Source: Holacanthus passer (lineage: Eukaryota > Chordata > Actinopteri > Pomacanthidae). Taken from it: 64,000 nucleotides of DNA. Location of the stretch: positions 1,574,810 through 1,638,809 of the forward strand of contig JAFREQ010000067.1 in NCBI GenBank assembly GCA_025331565.1, written 5' to 3'. Position 1 is the stretch's first letter. Each line of letters begins with the position of its first letter. The translations under genes and the position numbers were made by a program. The notes below the pieces were generated by a model that saw only the letters and a list, made by a program, of their open reading frames with translations, made no database searches and was not told the DNA's origin. Positions 26,680-37,353 of the stretch are shown in pieces.

Positions 26680-28125
26680 CTAACACACACACACACACAC
26701 AAAACATACATACTAACAAGCATGCACCAAAATAAGCTTCCACACTGTATGTGCAACTTATGTATCTCGGCTTAAAGCAGTCGCACGCACACACGCATAC
26801 CAGGACACACCCAGTAATTTAGACTTTTAGGTACAAACATGCAAGAAAGATATGAAATACATCTCTTGCATTTGCTTGTAATCGTGAAGAGGCAAATGCT
26901 TGTTTATGCCGTTTACTAGCACATTGTCACGACTTGAAACCATAACCATTATGAGTCTAACCCCAACCCCAACCAAAAACTAGTCCAAGCACGGAAATGT
27001 AATGGTTTATCCTGTGAGGACCTGCTTTGTGTCTCTAAATGAATAATGCGTCCAGATTATGTGACCTTGTGGGAACAGAGTTTTTTTGTCCCCATGATTA
27101 ATACTGCAAACACATATCCTGTGGATATACATGCACATAAACATTCACACAGACTTACTGCAAGTGCAACACATATATTGGCTTATGTATATATATTTTA
27201 CGCACCACATAAATATTGTGATGTGGTCTTATTCAGCACCAACAGATTCACATTTTAGCAAAGACAAACATGCATTTGTTCACGTTCATGAACAGACACA
27301 AGCAGGATTTGGTTTCACTTCACTTTAGAAGCTGAGTCCCCACAATGATGCTAAAGTGACACCTGCAAACAAACACAGTCTCCTGCATGTGCAATATACA
27401 TCATACATCTGCACACACACACACGAAGCAGGACGCACACAGACATTGTGTAGTCGTCTTATTCGCATGCTCCTATTTCAGCACAAAGATACAAGCACGT
27501 TGCATCCATTTACTTTCATCCCCTCGAGGTTTACCAAAACCGCTGCTAACACCACGCTAACACTAAAATCAATCTTACCTTAACGTTGACCACAAACCAA
27601 AGCTGTGTCCCAATTCCATCCTGCATACTCATCCCGAGCGGGCTTTGAGTATACAGCATGTTCAAACTGGAAAGCTGAAACATTCATGGATACACACATC
27701 AAAAAAATGTGCTGTTGATGTAAACTATTGTCTTTCAAAGCAATGCACAAAAAAGAAAAGAGAGATTTTACTCACAGCTGCAAGAGATTGAAATAAATTG
27801 CAAACGCTGGTGAGACAGAGACAGATCTCAGAAAACTAAACATAACATGTTAAATATTTGTAAAAACCACTTTGCTTTGATTTGCGAGGTTTCATGGGCA
27901 GTGTCACTCTAATGTCACAGTTTTATTGCCGGCAGATGGTGAACACATTGTGTCATTTCCTGTTTGTATAAAACAATAACGTATGTGAATTTGTTGTATA
28001 AAGTTGAATTGCGACACAGCTCGTGTCTTTATCCTGAAATTTAATGCTTGACCTTGTCGGGACCTGGTTCGTGTCCCCAGAAGGAAAATAAGTTCTCATA
28101 GCGTTAGTGTGCTGACAGATTTATG
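26680..28125. repeat. repeat-rich block (CA tracts and 'GAGGACCTG' phrases)
   Basis: Related phrases recur: GTGAGGACCTGCTTTGTGTC (near 27015), GAGTCCCCACAATG (near 27332) and GTCGGGACCTGGTTCGTGTC (near 28057), with CTAACCCCAACCCCAACC near 26958. These are typical of old interspersed repeats in fish. Identity not resolved. Confidence 0.4.
26682..26701. repeat. (AC)n microsatellite
   Basis: Short run at the left edge of the repeat-rich block. Confidence 0.85.
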
Positions 28126-28469
28126 TCACGTCCTCCTGCACATACAGAGCAGGAAGTTTGTTGTGGCCTTATTTGTCGACATTTGAGCGAGAAAACAAAA
28201 ACGTGAAAACGTGCACACACACGGCCGTGCACTCCTGACGCACTGATCGTTGGAGGATGCGTGGATTAAGCTGTTGGTGCAGGAGTCGAGAGCGAGCTGG
28301 CAGATAAAAATGACTGCAGGACCAGAGAGAGAGAAAGCACGCTCGGGCCGTCTGACTCTGTATCTCATTAACCAAAAAAAGCGAGAGGGGGGATTGGAAA
28401 AGCAGCGTCGGCCACGTTTGGCTCAGAGGGGCTTGCAGTGTAACCATTTCTAGGCCGTGGATTTAATAG

Positions 28470-28740
28470 ATTACTAATGATCGGCCACAGGTATTTCCAA
28501 GTTAGACATTAGAGGCGGACGCCCAAAATGAGATCATTTGCTAATCCGTACATTTGCACCTCTGTGATTCTTGAACCCCACTTTGATATGTGAGTAAGAG
28601 CAGGGGATGCACGTTGGGATTCAAAGCAGTTAGTGTTGGGACGTATCGGGGAGGGGGAGGTTTACGGCTAATCTCGCGCCGCTATCTCGCTGTGGTGAGG
28701 TGAGTACAGGAGGAGAAGGTGTGAGGATATACGGCGCGCA
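28470..28740. promoter_or_regulatory. candidate distal enhancer downstream of pou3f3
   Basis: Repeat-free sequence of balanced composition with GATTACTAATGATCGG, TTTGCTAATCC and GGCTAATCTCGCG motifs. It lies about 10.4 kb after the pou3f3 stop. Confidence 0.3.
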
Positions 28741-29154
28741 CACGCTTCCTCGTAGGCTCTATATCCAATCTGACCAATCCTCTTAGCAGGAGAGAGTTGA
28801 GCTGTGCCCTCCCCAGAGAAGTCTCTTTTTCATTCAACCTATTATGTCAATGTTTAATGCCTAAAGGAGGAAGAGGAAAGAGGTGAAAGCATTATGACTG
28901 TAGCCTTGACAGAGCTTGTTTGCAACTAATACCAGAGTGTCGAACTGTCAATTTTTCATGGTTGTTTTGAAGCGTCGCCTGCGTCTGCTGCAGTTTCCCC
29001 TTCCTCCACAGCCAAGCTTTATAGCAAACCGACTTAAACAATTTCACGTGCGTCGCCCGAACGCTCCTCTCTGCAGCGACACGACTTGCACATTAGCAAA
29101 CACAGAGGTTGCTTGCACTCAAACACAGGCGCCGTTCGAATGACTTCCGCCGCC

Positions 29155-30260
29155 GTTTAAAAGCTTTGCTCGCTGAAATAAAAGTAATTAATTGGTGTTA
29201 TACACCAAGGACATAATTATCTTTTCCAGTAACTGGCACATATTTAATTACCAGTAATTGTTCCCCGAGCCTTGTTCAAAAGTGTTGCGCGCCAGACAGT
29301 TCTGATATATTATACACTAATCCTGCACTTGATACTCAGTCAATTAGGAAATGTGTGTCAAAGAGCAATCATGTAAACAGCATCGTGGAACACACACATC
29401 CTTCGGAGACATGACGCCTACGTGGGCCTTCGTCAGTGTCCTCACACACACACACACACACACACATCTGTCTGACTGCTCTGCACTTTGTTTTCCTCCT
29501 CAGGGCACGAAATCCCTACCTATCCCGTTCCTTCCCGAGGTGTTAATGCCTGCCAGATTGGAGGAAAGTAATTTGAGATCATTTCGCAACAAAGGCCGCA
29601 GATACTGATTAACACGGGGGCTACTTTCTCGCCAAGTGGCGTGGTCCCATTTAAAAAGCGTCAGGAGCTAAATTTACTCCCCTGTGCCTTGGGGTGTGCG
29701 GGGCCAGAGGCTGCAGTTGGGCCCTTGAACATGAGAACAGGGTTTAATAAGTAAACAGGAGAGGCAGAGAACAGCGCTTCTGATCAGGGCTTATTTGCCC
29801 AGCCGAGCCCCTGGTATGCGCTACTAGCTGATTAGCCCTGCCGATTGTACCTTGTAATTGCAGTGCCTTGACCCCCTCTAGGCAAATATTAGATTTTAGT
29901 GGTTTAACCTTTCCAGTCGTCAGAGCGGGGTAAATTGCCCAACCAGATGTTAAGGAGCCCAGCGGTAGTCCGCAGCCCTTGTGATCAGCAGGGAAAAAAG
30001 CTCGCAGATTGAACCTTTTCTTTTGAATATTGTCTCAATTTCCTCTGGCCTTTCAAGCTGATTTTTCGCAGCGGTTTCCTTCCCCCGAGAAACACTCACG
30101 CTCCGATCCTTATCCCGTCCGCTGATGTCGGGTTACGAGTGAGACATATTATTTAAAATCAGTCCAGTCACAGTCATTAGCCGGGGACAAATGATCAATG
30201 AAAAGATCAATGGTAGATATTAACCTAGCAAGTAGTCCCTCAGTTCAATCAGTCCGGCAA
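29155..30260. promoter_or_regulatory. strongest candidate distal enhancer block
   Basis: About 1.1 kb of unique sequence. 29180-29340 is dense in TAAT cores (GTAATTAATTGGTG, CATAATTATC, TTTAATTACCAGTAATTG, TCAATTAGG); 29600-30240 has balanced composition, no simple repeat apart from short tracts, and CTGATTAGCCC, GGGTTTAATAAGTAAACAGG (GTAAACA forkhead type) and CAAATGATCAATG sites. No coding potential in any frame. This is the stretch I would expect to align to other vertebrates. Confidence 0.4.
29442..29466. repeat. (CA)n microsatellite
   Basis: About 12 units, splitting the candidate enhancer block at 29155-30260. Confidence 0.9.
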
Positions 30261-32754
30261 TTTGTCACCTGGTGATTTGCAACACATCCACTTGAGCAGG
30301 TCTTTTCCCAAATGTTATGAGAGGAAAAAAACATTTTTACATATAAAGAATCTTGTGAAGTTACTCACTCCACTTAAAATGCATGAAATGTTTTCGCAGT
30401 TGGTCATTGTGCAAAAAGAGATTTGAATGTCTCATTTTGGGAGAAAATAGCAACTCCTACTATCATTATTAGATTCCTTTCCTCATCTAAAATTACATTT
30501 CAACCAAAATAGTTTGCAACCGACTGCCAAGACGTCTGTGGTTAAATTTTGATTGCAACCGCCTTCTGCACAAACCGGCCAAATTCATTTTTTCCTCTCG
30601 TCGTCAGAGGGAAGATTCCCCTGTAAGTGTGCTACACTTCAGCTGATAGAGAAAAACAAATCGCAGACAAAGGGTGTAGATGTCGTCAAGCGGCCTCACA
30701 TTCCAGCTTTGAGGTCAAATAAGCAGCAATTATACAATCCCATTCCTCGGATAAAAAGCATTATTTTCCACCCAATCCCTCTTTGTAATAAGGCAGTGAT
30801 TGATGTGCGACTGCATGCAAGAGCTGGCTGGAAGCGTCCGTCCAGATGAAATGGAAAGAATATGAAAACGTTCTCTGACGGGTGGAATTTCCCCCCGACT
30901 TTTTAGATCCAGCCAGGCATTTAAAAAATTCACCCAGATATGGAAATCTCTCTCTTACCACAACAGCTGTGCCTGGTTTCGATCAGTCTTTGAGAACCTG
31001 TAGGTGTCGGTGCGGCCAAAACAGAAATTTGAGGAGTTCAAATTTGCATAAACCTCCATCTCTGCTTTACGATCTAACCTTCGAATTTCTAATCCTATAT
31101 GATCCTATATGTGGTTGACTACAGCAGGGAAAGTGTGGTTTCTGTGTTTTCATGCTTTCACACATGCTTGTCTGAGTCTTTCGGCCTTCAGGGATCCCCC
31201 TCCGTCTGGGGACTTCACTTTTTTTCCCCGACCATTATGGGAAACACTTTCGGACAGGACGGGTCGAGGATGGTGGAGGGGCGGCGGAAGTTTTTCTTGG
31301 GTCGTTCCCAGCCGTTTCCAGAGATCTCGGGTTTCTCCGCATCCAGTTTTTGGATCCAGATCCTCTTCCTCCCCGACGGGCCGGGCAGGGCCGCGTCTCC
31401 CGGCCCCCTTTCACCCCGTGTGTAATAGTTTCCTTCCTCCCCGAGCCTCTCACCTGAAAAAAGAGTCGGATGGAAGACGGCGAGGAAAATAGTCATCTTT
31501 TCATCCCAGAGATGGACTGAAGTAACCCTTCAGCTGGAGAGGAAACCCAATCCTGCCTCCAGCTCGCCGTCTGAGAGGACAGAGAGGAGAGGGCAAGGGG
31601 AAGAGGGGGGCAAGCAAAGTGGTTCCATGTGAGAGATGGAAGTGAAGTCTGGGAAAGACGGGGATCGACACCCTGAACGTCCCCCGCTTTTACCCCCCCG
31701 CCTCCTCAAATCAAACCACCTGACAGAGTCCCATCGTCTGGTCGGAGACAGGCCTGATCATGGAGAGACCAAGATTCTGATTAGAGCTGTTTTGCTTTAT
31801 TCTATAGATGTTTCTTTCCACTCAATTATGTTCTGCTCTCATGCTACATAGGTGCAACTTCCACTCACTAACTTCCAAACGTTCTTCTTTAACCTCAACT
31901 TTAAAGCTGAATAAGATTATGAAATATGAAGATGCAGAACAGCTACTGAACCCTTGTTGTCACTGAACTTTCATTCTCAACTTGTTCTCAAGTTGTTTCA
32001 TTGCTCAGAAAAAAATGAGTTTATGAGCTGAGGAAGATCATGCGATGCAGTCAAAAGCTCCAGAGCAGCTACTAAATGCAGTTTGTCACTGGAACTTAAC
32101 ACTTGACTGCACCAAAACTATAATGTCTTTTATTTTTCTATTTGTATTTTATTTCATTTTAATTATAAGCATTTTATTTTCCTGTTAACTTTGTTTTAAG
32201 ATGTTAAGTCCATTTAATTTAAAGCACTTTAAATGTCCTCTCTGTTTTCTATTCTGTGCTTCTTCTTCTTCTTGTGTCTTATTTGATTTGATTTTTCACT
32301 TTTTTCCTTCCCAAATATTCCCAGTTCTCTTCCACTCTACTTTTTCTGCACTTTAAGCTCCTGTTTTACATCTTTCCACTTTGTCTTATTCTTCTCTCCT
32401 TCTCTCTCGTGTGATCTTTCTTTTGCTTCATCTCATTTAAGTCTCATTCACTTCTGTGCACTTTGCTCTCTGCGTTATATTCTGTTTAATTCTGTGCCGC
32501 TTCTTCTTCTATTCCAGACTGTGCAACTCTATTAGACTCAGTCACAGTCGGCTCTGCTCGATCCCACCTGACTGTTTTCTGTTTTAATATGAAGCCTCCT
32601 GAACCTGCTGGTGCAACAGAAGCAGCGGCGGCTCCGGTCTGCTCAGGTAGCTCTCTCCCCTGTGGAGTCGCTCTGAGGAGGACGACTAATATCTGCAGAC
32701 ATCTATGGCCACCGCCCAATCTGTTGCACGCTCCATTCATTTCACGCACTGCCA
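30261..32754. other. non-coding region
   Basis: An octamer at 31042-31049, a GC-richer stretch with overlapping unrecognised ORFs on both strands at 31100-31500, and T-rich sequence at 31850-32500. No gene supported. Confidence 0.45.
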
Positions 32755-32915
32755 GAAGTGCTTTGTAATTATCCTGATATTGATGAAGGCTGATTCCAGC
32801 AGGTAATCGCTGGCAGTTCAGCTGTTTTTACGCATCTCAGCAAAATGTCTCTATCCATTACCAGTGGCAAATTAATTTCCACTCAATGGCCGTACTTGTT
32901 GATAAACTACGAATT
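32755..32915. promoter_or_regulatory. candidate enhancer
   Basis: Short unique stretch with TTTGTAATTATCC, CAGGTAATCGC, CATTACCAG and GCAAATTAATTTCC, abruptly ending in a (GT)n microsatellite at 32917. Confidence 0.3.
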
Positions 32916-32916
32916 G

Positions 32917-32941
32917 GTGTGTGTGTGTGTGTGTGTGTGTG
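32917..32941. repeat. (GT)n microsatellite
   Basis: About 12 units, directly after a candidate enhancer. Confidence 0.9.
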
Positions 32942-33774
32942 ACAGAGCTCTCAACCATAGCATATAACTTGGTTTACCTCACACAAAGATAACTGTGGGT
33001 GTTGACACAGTGGGCCGTGGCACACTGCTGCACAGTATTACTACATGCATCCACAGTAACAGTAGTAGTGGAAGTGCTCGAGATTGTAGTAATGGCCTAG
33101 GAGAGTAGAAGTTGTAGTAATTATAGCAGTAGTACTCTTACATTAATAGTAGCAGTATATCAGTATTAGAATTGGGAAGAATAGAAATGAGAAAGATAAG
33201 ATATTCATTTATTAGTATTTATTAGTAGTTACAGCAGCGAGATAAATAGTAGGTAAACAAGAAGAATTAAGAAGTATTAACAATTAAAACTACGATAAAA
33301 AGTATCGACAGTTCGATCATTGAAACAGGTTTCAATCACGTTTGCATTTTGCGCCAACTCTGCTATGCATCAGTTTTGGCGTGAAGGAAATGAAGGAAAT
33401 TCAGCAACAACATCCAGCACTGACGACAACTTTTATACATAAATGAAAAGCCCACTTCCTCTTTTATTAACGCATCCTGACCACCAGTTAGATTTTAAAT
33501 CACAACTTCCCTTCCTTAAGCGGTATCTCCTGCTGCAAGATTAACACGTGCATCATAAAGATATGCAGCTCAGTGTATTAAAGATGTGTGATTCGCGCCA
33601 TAAATGACCACTTACGCTCAAATACGCCGACTCTACAACCTGCTGTGATGTATTGTGGCGTGTTGGAGATCCCTTCCACCGCAGCACTAAGGGTAAATAA
33701 ATACGCTTTAAAAGAGTAAATGAGCTTGAGCAAAGTGGCCCTTTGAGTCCCCATGTTTGTGGAGCAACCATAAT

Positions 33775-34720
33775 GGATTCTTTAGAGCCGTGAACGGTTT
33801 ATAGGCATGACAGCCATGTTTCAGCACGATGGGCTTATCCCTACGCAAGGCGCTAAGGATATTAGGGAATCAGCGTAAAGCAGCATGGAAATGATGACTG
33901 GAGCAAAGCCTCAGCTCGCTGGTATTATAAGCCCTCAATTCTTCAGCACTCCATCCTCGGGAAAGAGGGGGAAGGAGCAGACTTGGCACAGCTCCACGGT
34001 GTGATATCCTCCATTATTTCCTTGCTCCATCTCTGTTTTAGCCGTACAATTAAAAGGATGTCACCCAATCTGGGGATGGGGCGAATCGAGAGGAGGTCAA
34101 TGTCGCCCATTGTGGTGTTTCCTTTTCAAGACGGTGCCGGAATCCCTGTCGTCCATATGGAGATCTGTTGGAAGAGTTGGACGAGAGCCAGCTCTCTAAT
34201 GCCTGGCACCGAGCTGCAGCCTCGTATGAAGCATCGATGGCAGCATGAAAACAGACGCCCATAAGGTTCCCGAAATGAATTCACGTCATAGCGCTGTTTT
34301 TGGTGCAAACTCAACTGTCGGTGTTTGGTTCTCATCAACAAGGTGTGTGTTGTCATTTAAAAACTGATAGTCTCCAGTTACGACAGCGAGGTGCAGAGAC
34401 CACAACGAGCTCACCAACATCTCCACCCGCTGCACCCACGGTGGCTCGCCTGTCAGGGACGGACCACGGCAGAAGGATGATTTATGTCCCACCTCTCACC
34501 CCCCACTGTAAATTAGAGACCATGGGTCGAAACTATTTTTCTTGGTGAGCAGGAGCACGCTTGTGGCTAAAAAACGGGGCAAACACTGTTTATCATCTGC
34601 CTGACGACAGCCCTCCTCGGGGCAAATTAACCACGCGGCCGTATCGACTGGCACGGGCCGGGAGTCAGTGCCCCTTCACTTTGATTAATCTCCCCGTGTT
34701 CCTGTTCCAACTCTATCAAA
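33775..34720. promoter_or_regulatory. candidate distal enhancer block
   Basis: Nearly 1 kb of balanced-composition, repeat-free sequence about 2.5-3.5 kb upstream of mrps9. It includes GTACAATTAAAAGG, GGGCAAATTAACC and TTTGATTAATC. The short ORFs in it have no recognisable product. Confidence 0.33.
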
Positions 34721-34779
34721 GTGATCTAAGTGAAGACACACAGCATTGATCTGTAAACACAGCATAGTACTGTACTGAA

Positions 34780-34802
34780 AACACACACACACACACACAC
34801 AC
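34780..34802. repeat. (AC)n microsatellite
   Basis: About 11 units, perfect. Confidence 0.9.
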
Positions 34803-37190
34803 TGAGGGAGAGAGGCCACGATTACTGGAGGTGAGCTCACGTTCTGATTAACCAAAGGATCATAACTAGCAAACAACAGCTTATTCTTGAATATGAATAT
34901 CAGATGCGAAATGTTATGACAATGTTTTCACACACAAGTTCTTCACACTCAATGTTAACCAGCATCTGAAACAACCTTTATCAATATAGTAAAAGAGACA
35001 AATGACAGTTTTGTCACTAAAATTTTCATGAGCTAAGAAAACAGAAGCCGCCTTTCCAGCTTTGTCACACTGCGTTTTTCAACCAATCAAATGGTGTTTT
35101 TATTGGTTTATTTAGCAAAGCGTCATCCTTTACTTTATCTGACAAATTCAATATGACCAAAGTTGGAGAAAGAATTCAGAACAAAGATAAATTTCTTGAT
35201 GCAGGATGGTGTTTTTTTAAAGTATATTAATTCTGCAGGTGTGTAATAGTTTAGTTGAACTCATTTGAGAACTTTAAATTTAAAAGTATTAAAACATCGG
35301 ACAAAACAGTATTAAAATGCTAAAAACGTATAATGTGATACTAACAGCTAAAAGTGCTAAATGCAAAGACAAAACACACTTACTGTCTTGTGTCTTTTTA
35401 TCCTCTGGTTTATATAAGGACCAATCAAACCTTGATATCAGATTTAGATGGATGTCTCATATATGAATGTATCTCAAACTGGCAAACAACAAACATGTAC
35501 ACATGCTGTTGAGCGAGACTCCGGCTGCTCAGCATCACGAATGGGAGACTGTGGTTTTACATAACATGTGTTGTCCTGTGATGCACTGAGGAGCCTTCAC
35601 TCGCGGCTCCCTGCAGGAATTATTTTCATCCCGACCTATAAAGTTAGGATAAGGTGGCAGCTTGTGCTCATCTATTGGAGGAATCCTCACAAAATGTTGT
35701 GTTAATCCATTCCTGCACTGCCCGGCACCGACTGCACCACATATGCAAAACAATCTGCTTTATGTGTAGCCTTGCCAGCGTGTTTGGCAGACGGTGACTG
35801 AGCATTTTTTATTGTGTTATTTCTGATAACTCATGTGGATCCGCTGCTTTAAATCCTGTGGCGTGACATTTACAGCGCCCCTCCTGTTGTCAGTGATTTT
35901 ACATGGAAGACAGATGGTGCTCGCATGCAGCTCGCGTGAAACCGGACAGGCCGTCAGAGGCTTGAACGTGCAACGTTATTGGGTCTCTTTTGTCAGAGTG
36001 GTTTCAAATAGGCAGATAGTGGTGGTCAAGTTGTGTCAAGTGTGAGTCACTGGGAGAAAAAAAAAAGGCTAAAGATTAGATAAAACTCTGATAAAACTGA
36101 ATCATTGACCTCTGAGTAATGCAATTAAGCGTCAACATACTTGTTTAAGAATCTTTTCTCTGCAAATTTTGAGGGTAAAAGAGTAAAAGTGCCACGATTT
36201 TCTCACCTGCAGACACATGTTTTAAGTGATTTTAATATTAAAGATTAAGGCGACTGCTGGTGTTAATTTACAGCTTTATAAAAGGACATGAGGAATAGTT
36301 TTGTTTGCTGGATCTCTGCAGATTTCGCTCTCAGCTGCACCATGTGGCCAGCATGTTTTGAATCTCCCCTGAACAATGCAAGTTTTCAATGAGCTGGGAC
36401 ACTGTGATGTGATGCGGACTGACATCTGAGAGGTAGAAAAAACGAGCTGTGTAATTGAAGCAGCCGATGTAAGTCACTGTGCTCAATTGTTTTAAAATGT
36501 TCAGCCCTTGTTGGAATTTACTCGTTTTTATTTGCCTCATTTGTCATTTCAGTCAGACAATTCAACTTGTGGTTTGTTGTCATGTGGCCCAGATTATTCA
36601 CTCCGTTCTCTTCTTTTTATTTTCTGTGTTGCCATCATATTTTTGTTTTATTTGAAGTTTTATGAAACTTTTATTTATTTCACAGATACATTTCTACATT
36701 CCCTTTCCATTTCTGTTGTTTTTTATCTTAATATTTTAACAGGAAGTGGCTGTGGATGGAGTGTAAAAAAATCACTTGTTGATGGATCATGGTTTGGTAT
36801 TAGTCCAATATCTGTTGTTCATTAAAGAACGCGATTACAAACAGCCTCATATACAGAAGTCAAAACTTTCGAGGAGCACTTGAATGCAACATTTTTTGAA
36901 GGCAATTGGTTCAATTTCATTTACAATAAAAATATTATTTATAGCTTTTAATACCCCAAATTCCTATTGTAGATTTTAAAATGAACAAATATTATTTATT
37001 ATTTATTGATGACAACTAAAAATGTGAAAAGGTTTTATTTTGGTGCATTTTTATTTACATCTGATATCGATGCTGATATCGATGCTGATAATAAAAATAT
37101 TGATATAATAAAATATAATAAAAAACAGTAACTAGGTTATAAAAAATGACTGTCTGGAGATTTTATTTATATTTGTTGTTATTTTTATAG
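34803..37190. other. non-coding region before mrps9
   Basis: AT-rich sequence without recognisable ORFs; a short direct duplication of ATCGATGCTGAT is near 37066-37090. Confidence 0.45.
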
Positions 37191-37194
37191 TAAA

Positions 37195-37262
37195 ATGCGT
37201 GTCACGTGACAGCCGTGACAACTTCCGCTACGACGTCACGGCTGTCAAGCAAAAATGGCGGC
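37195..37262 (+). promoter_or_regulatory. mrps9 core promoter with CLEAR E-box and TISU-like start
   Basis: Immediately upstream of the mrps9 ATG there is a perfect palindromic E-box GTCACGTGAC (37201-37210), an ETS-like ACTTCCG (37221-37227) and a CRE-like GACGTCAC (37232-37239). The ATG context AAAAATGGCGGC (37251-37262) is close to the TISU element, which serves as both YY1 site and start codon for very short 5' UTRs. A 13-bp inverted repeat (37207-37219 with 37235-37247) spans the ETS site. This fits a TATA-less housekeeping promoter for a nuclear-encoded mitochondrial protein. Confidence 0.6.
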
Positions 37263-37353
37263 GTCCTGTGCGCGAACCGTGGGATCGTTATTCGGAAAAT
37301 GTGGAAATTGCAGCTCGAGTTTGAACGCATTCACGTCGCAGTTAAGCCGACAG
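37255..37353 (+). CDS. mrps9: mrps9 coding exon 1
   Basis: ATG in a GGCGGC context; encodes residues 1-33 (MAASCARTVGSLFGK...), the first part of a probable mitochondrial presequence. The donor is CAG|GTGAAG at 37354, phase 0. Confidence 0.88.
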
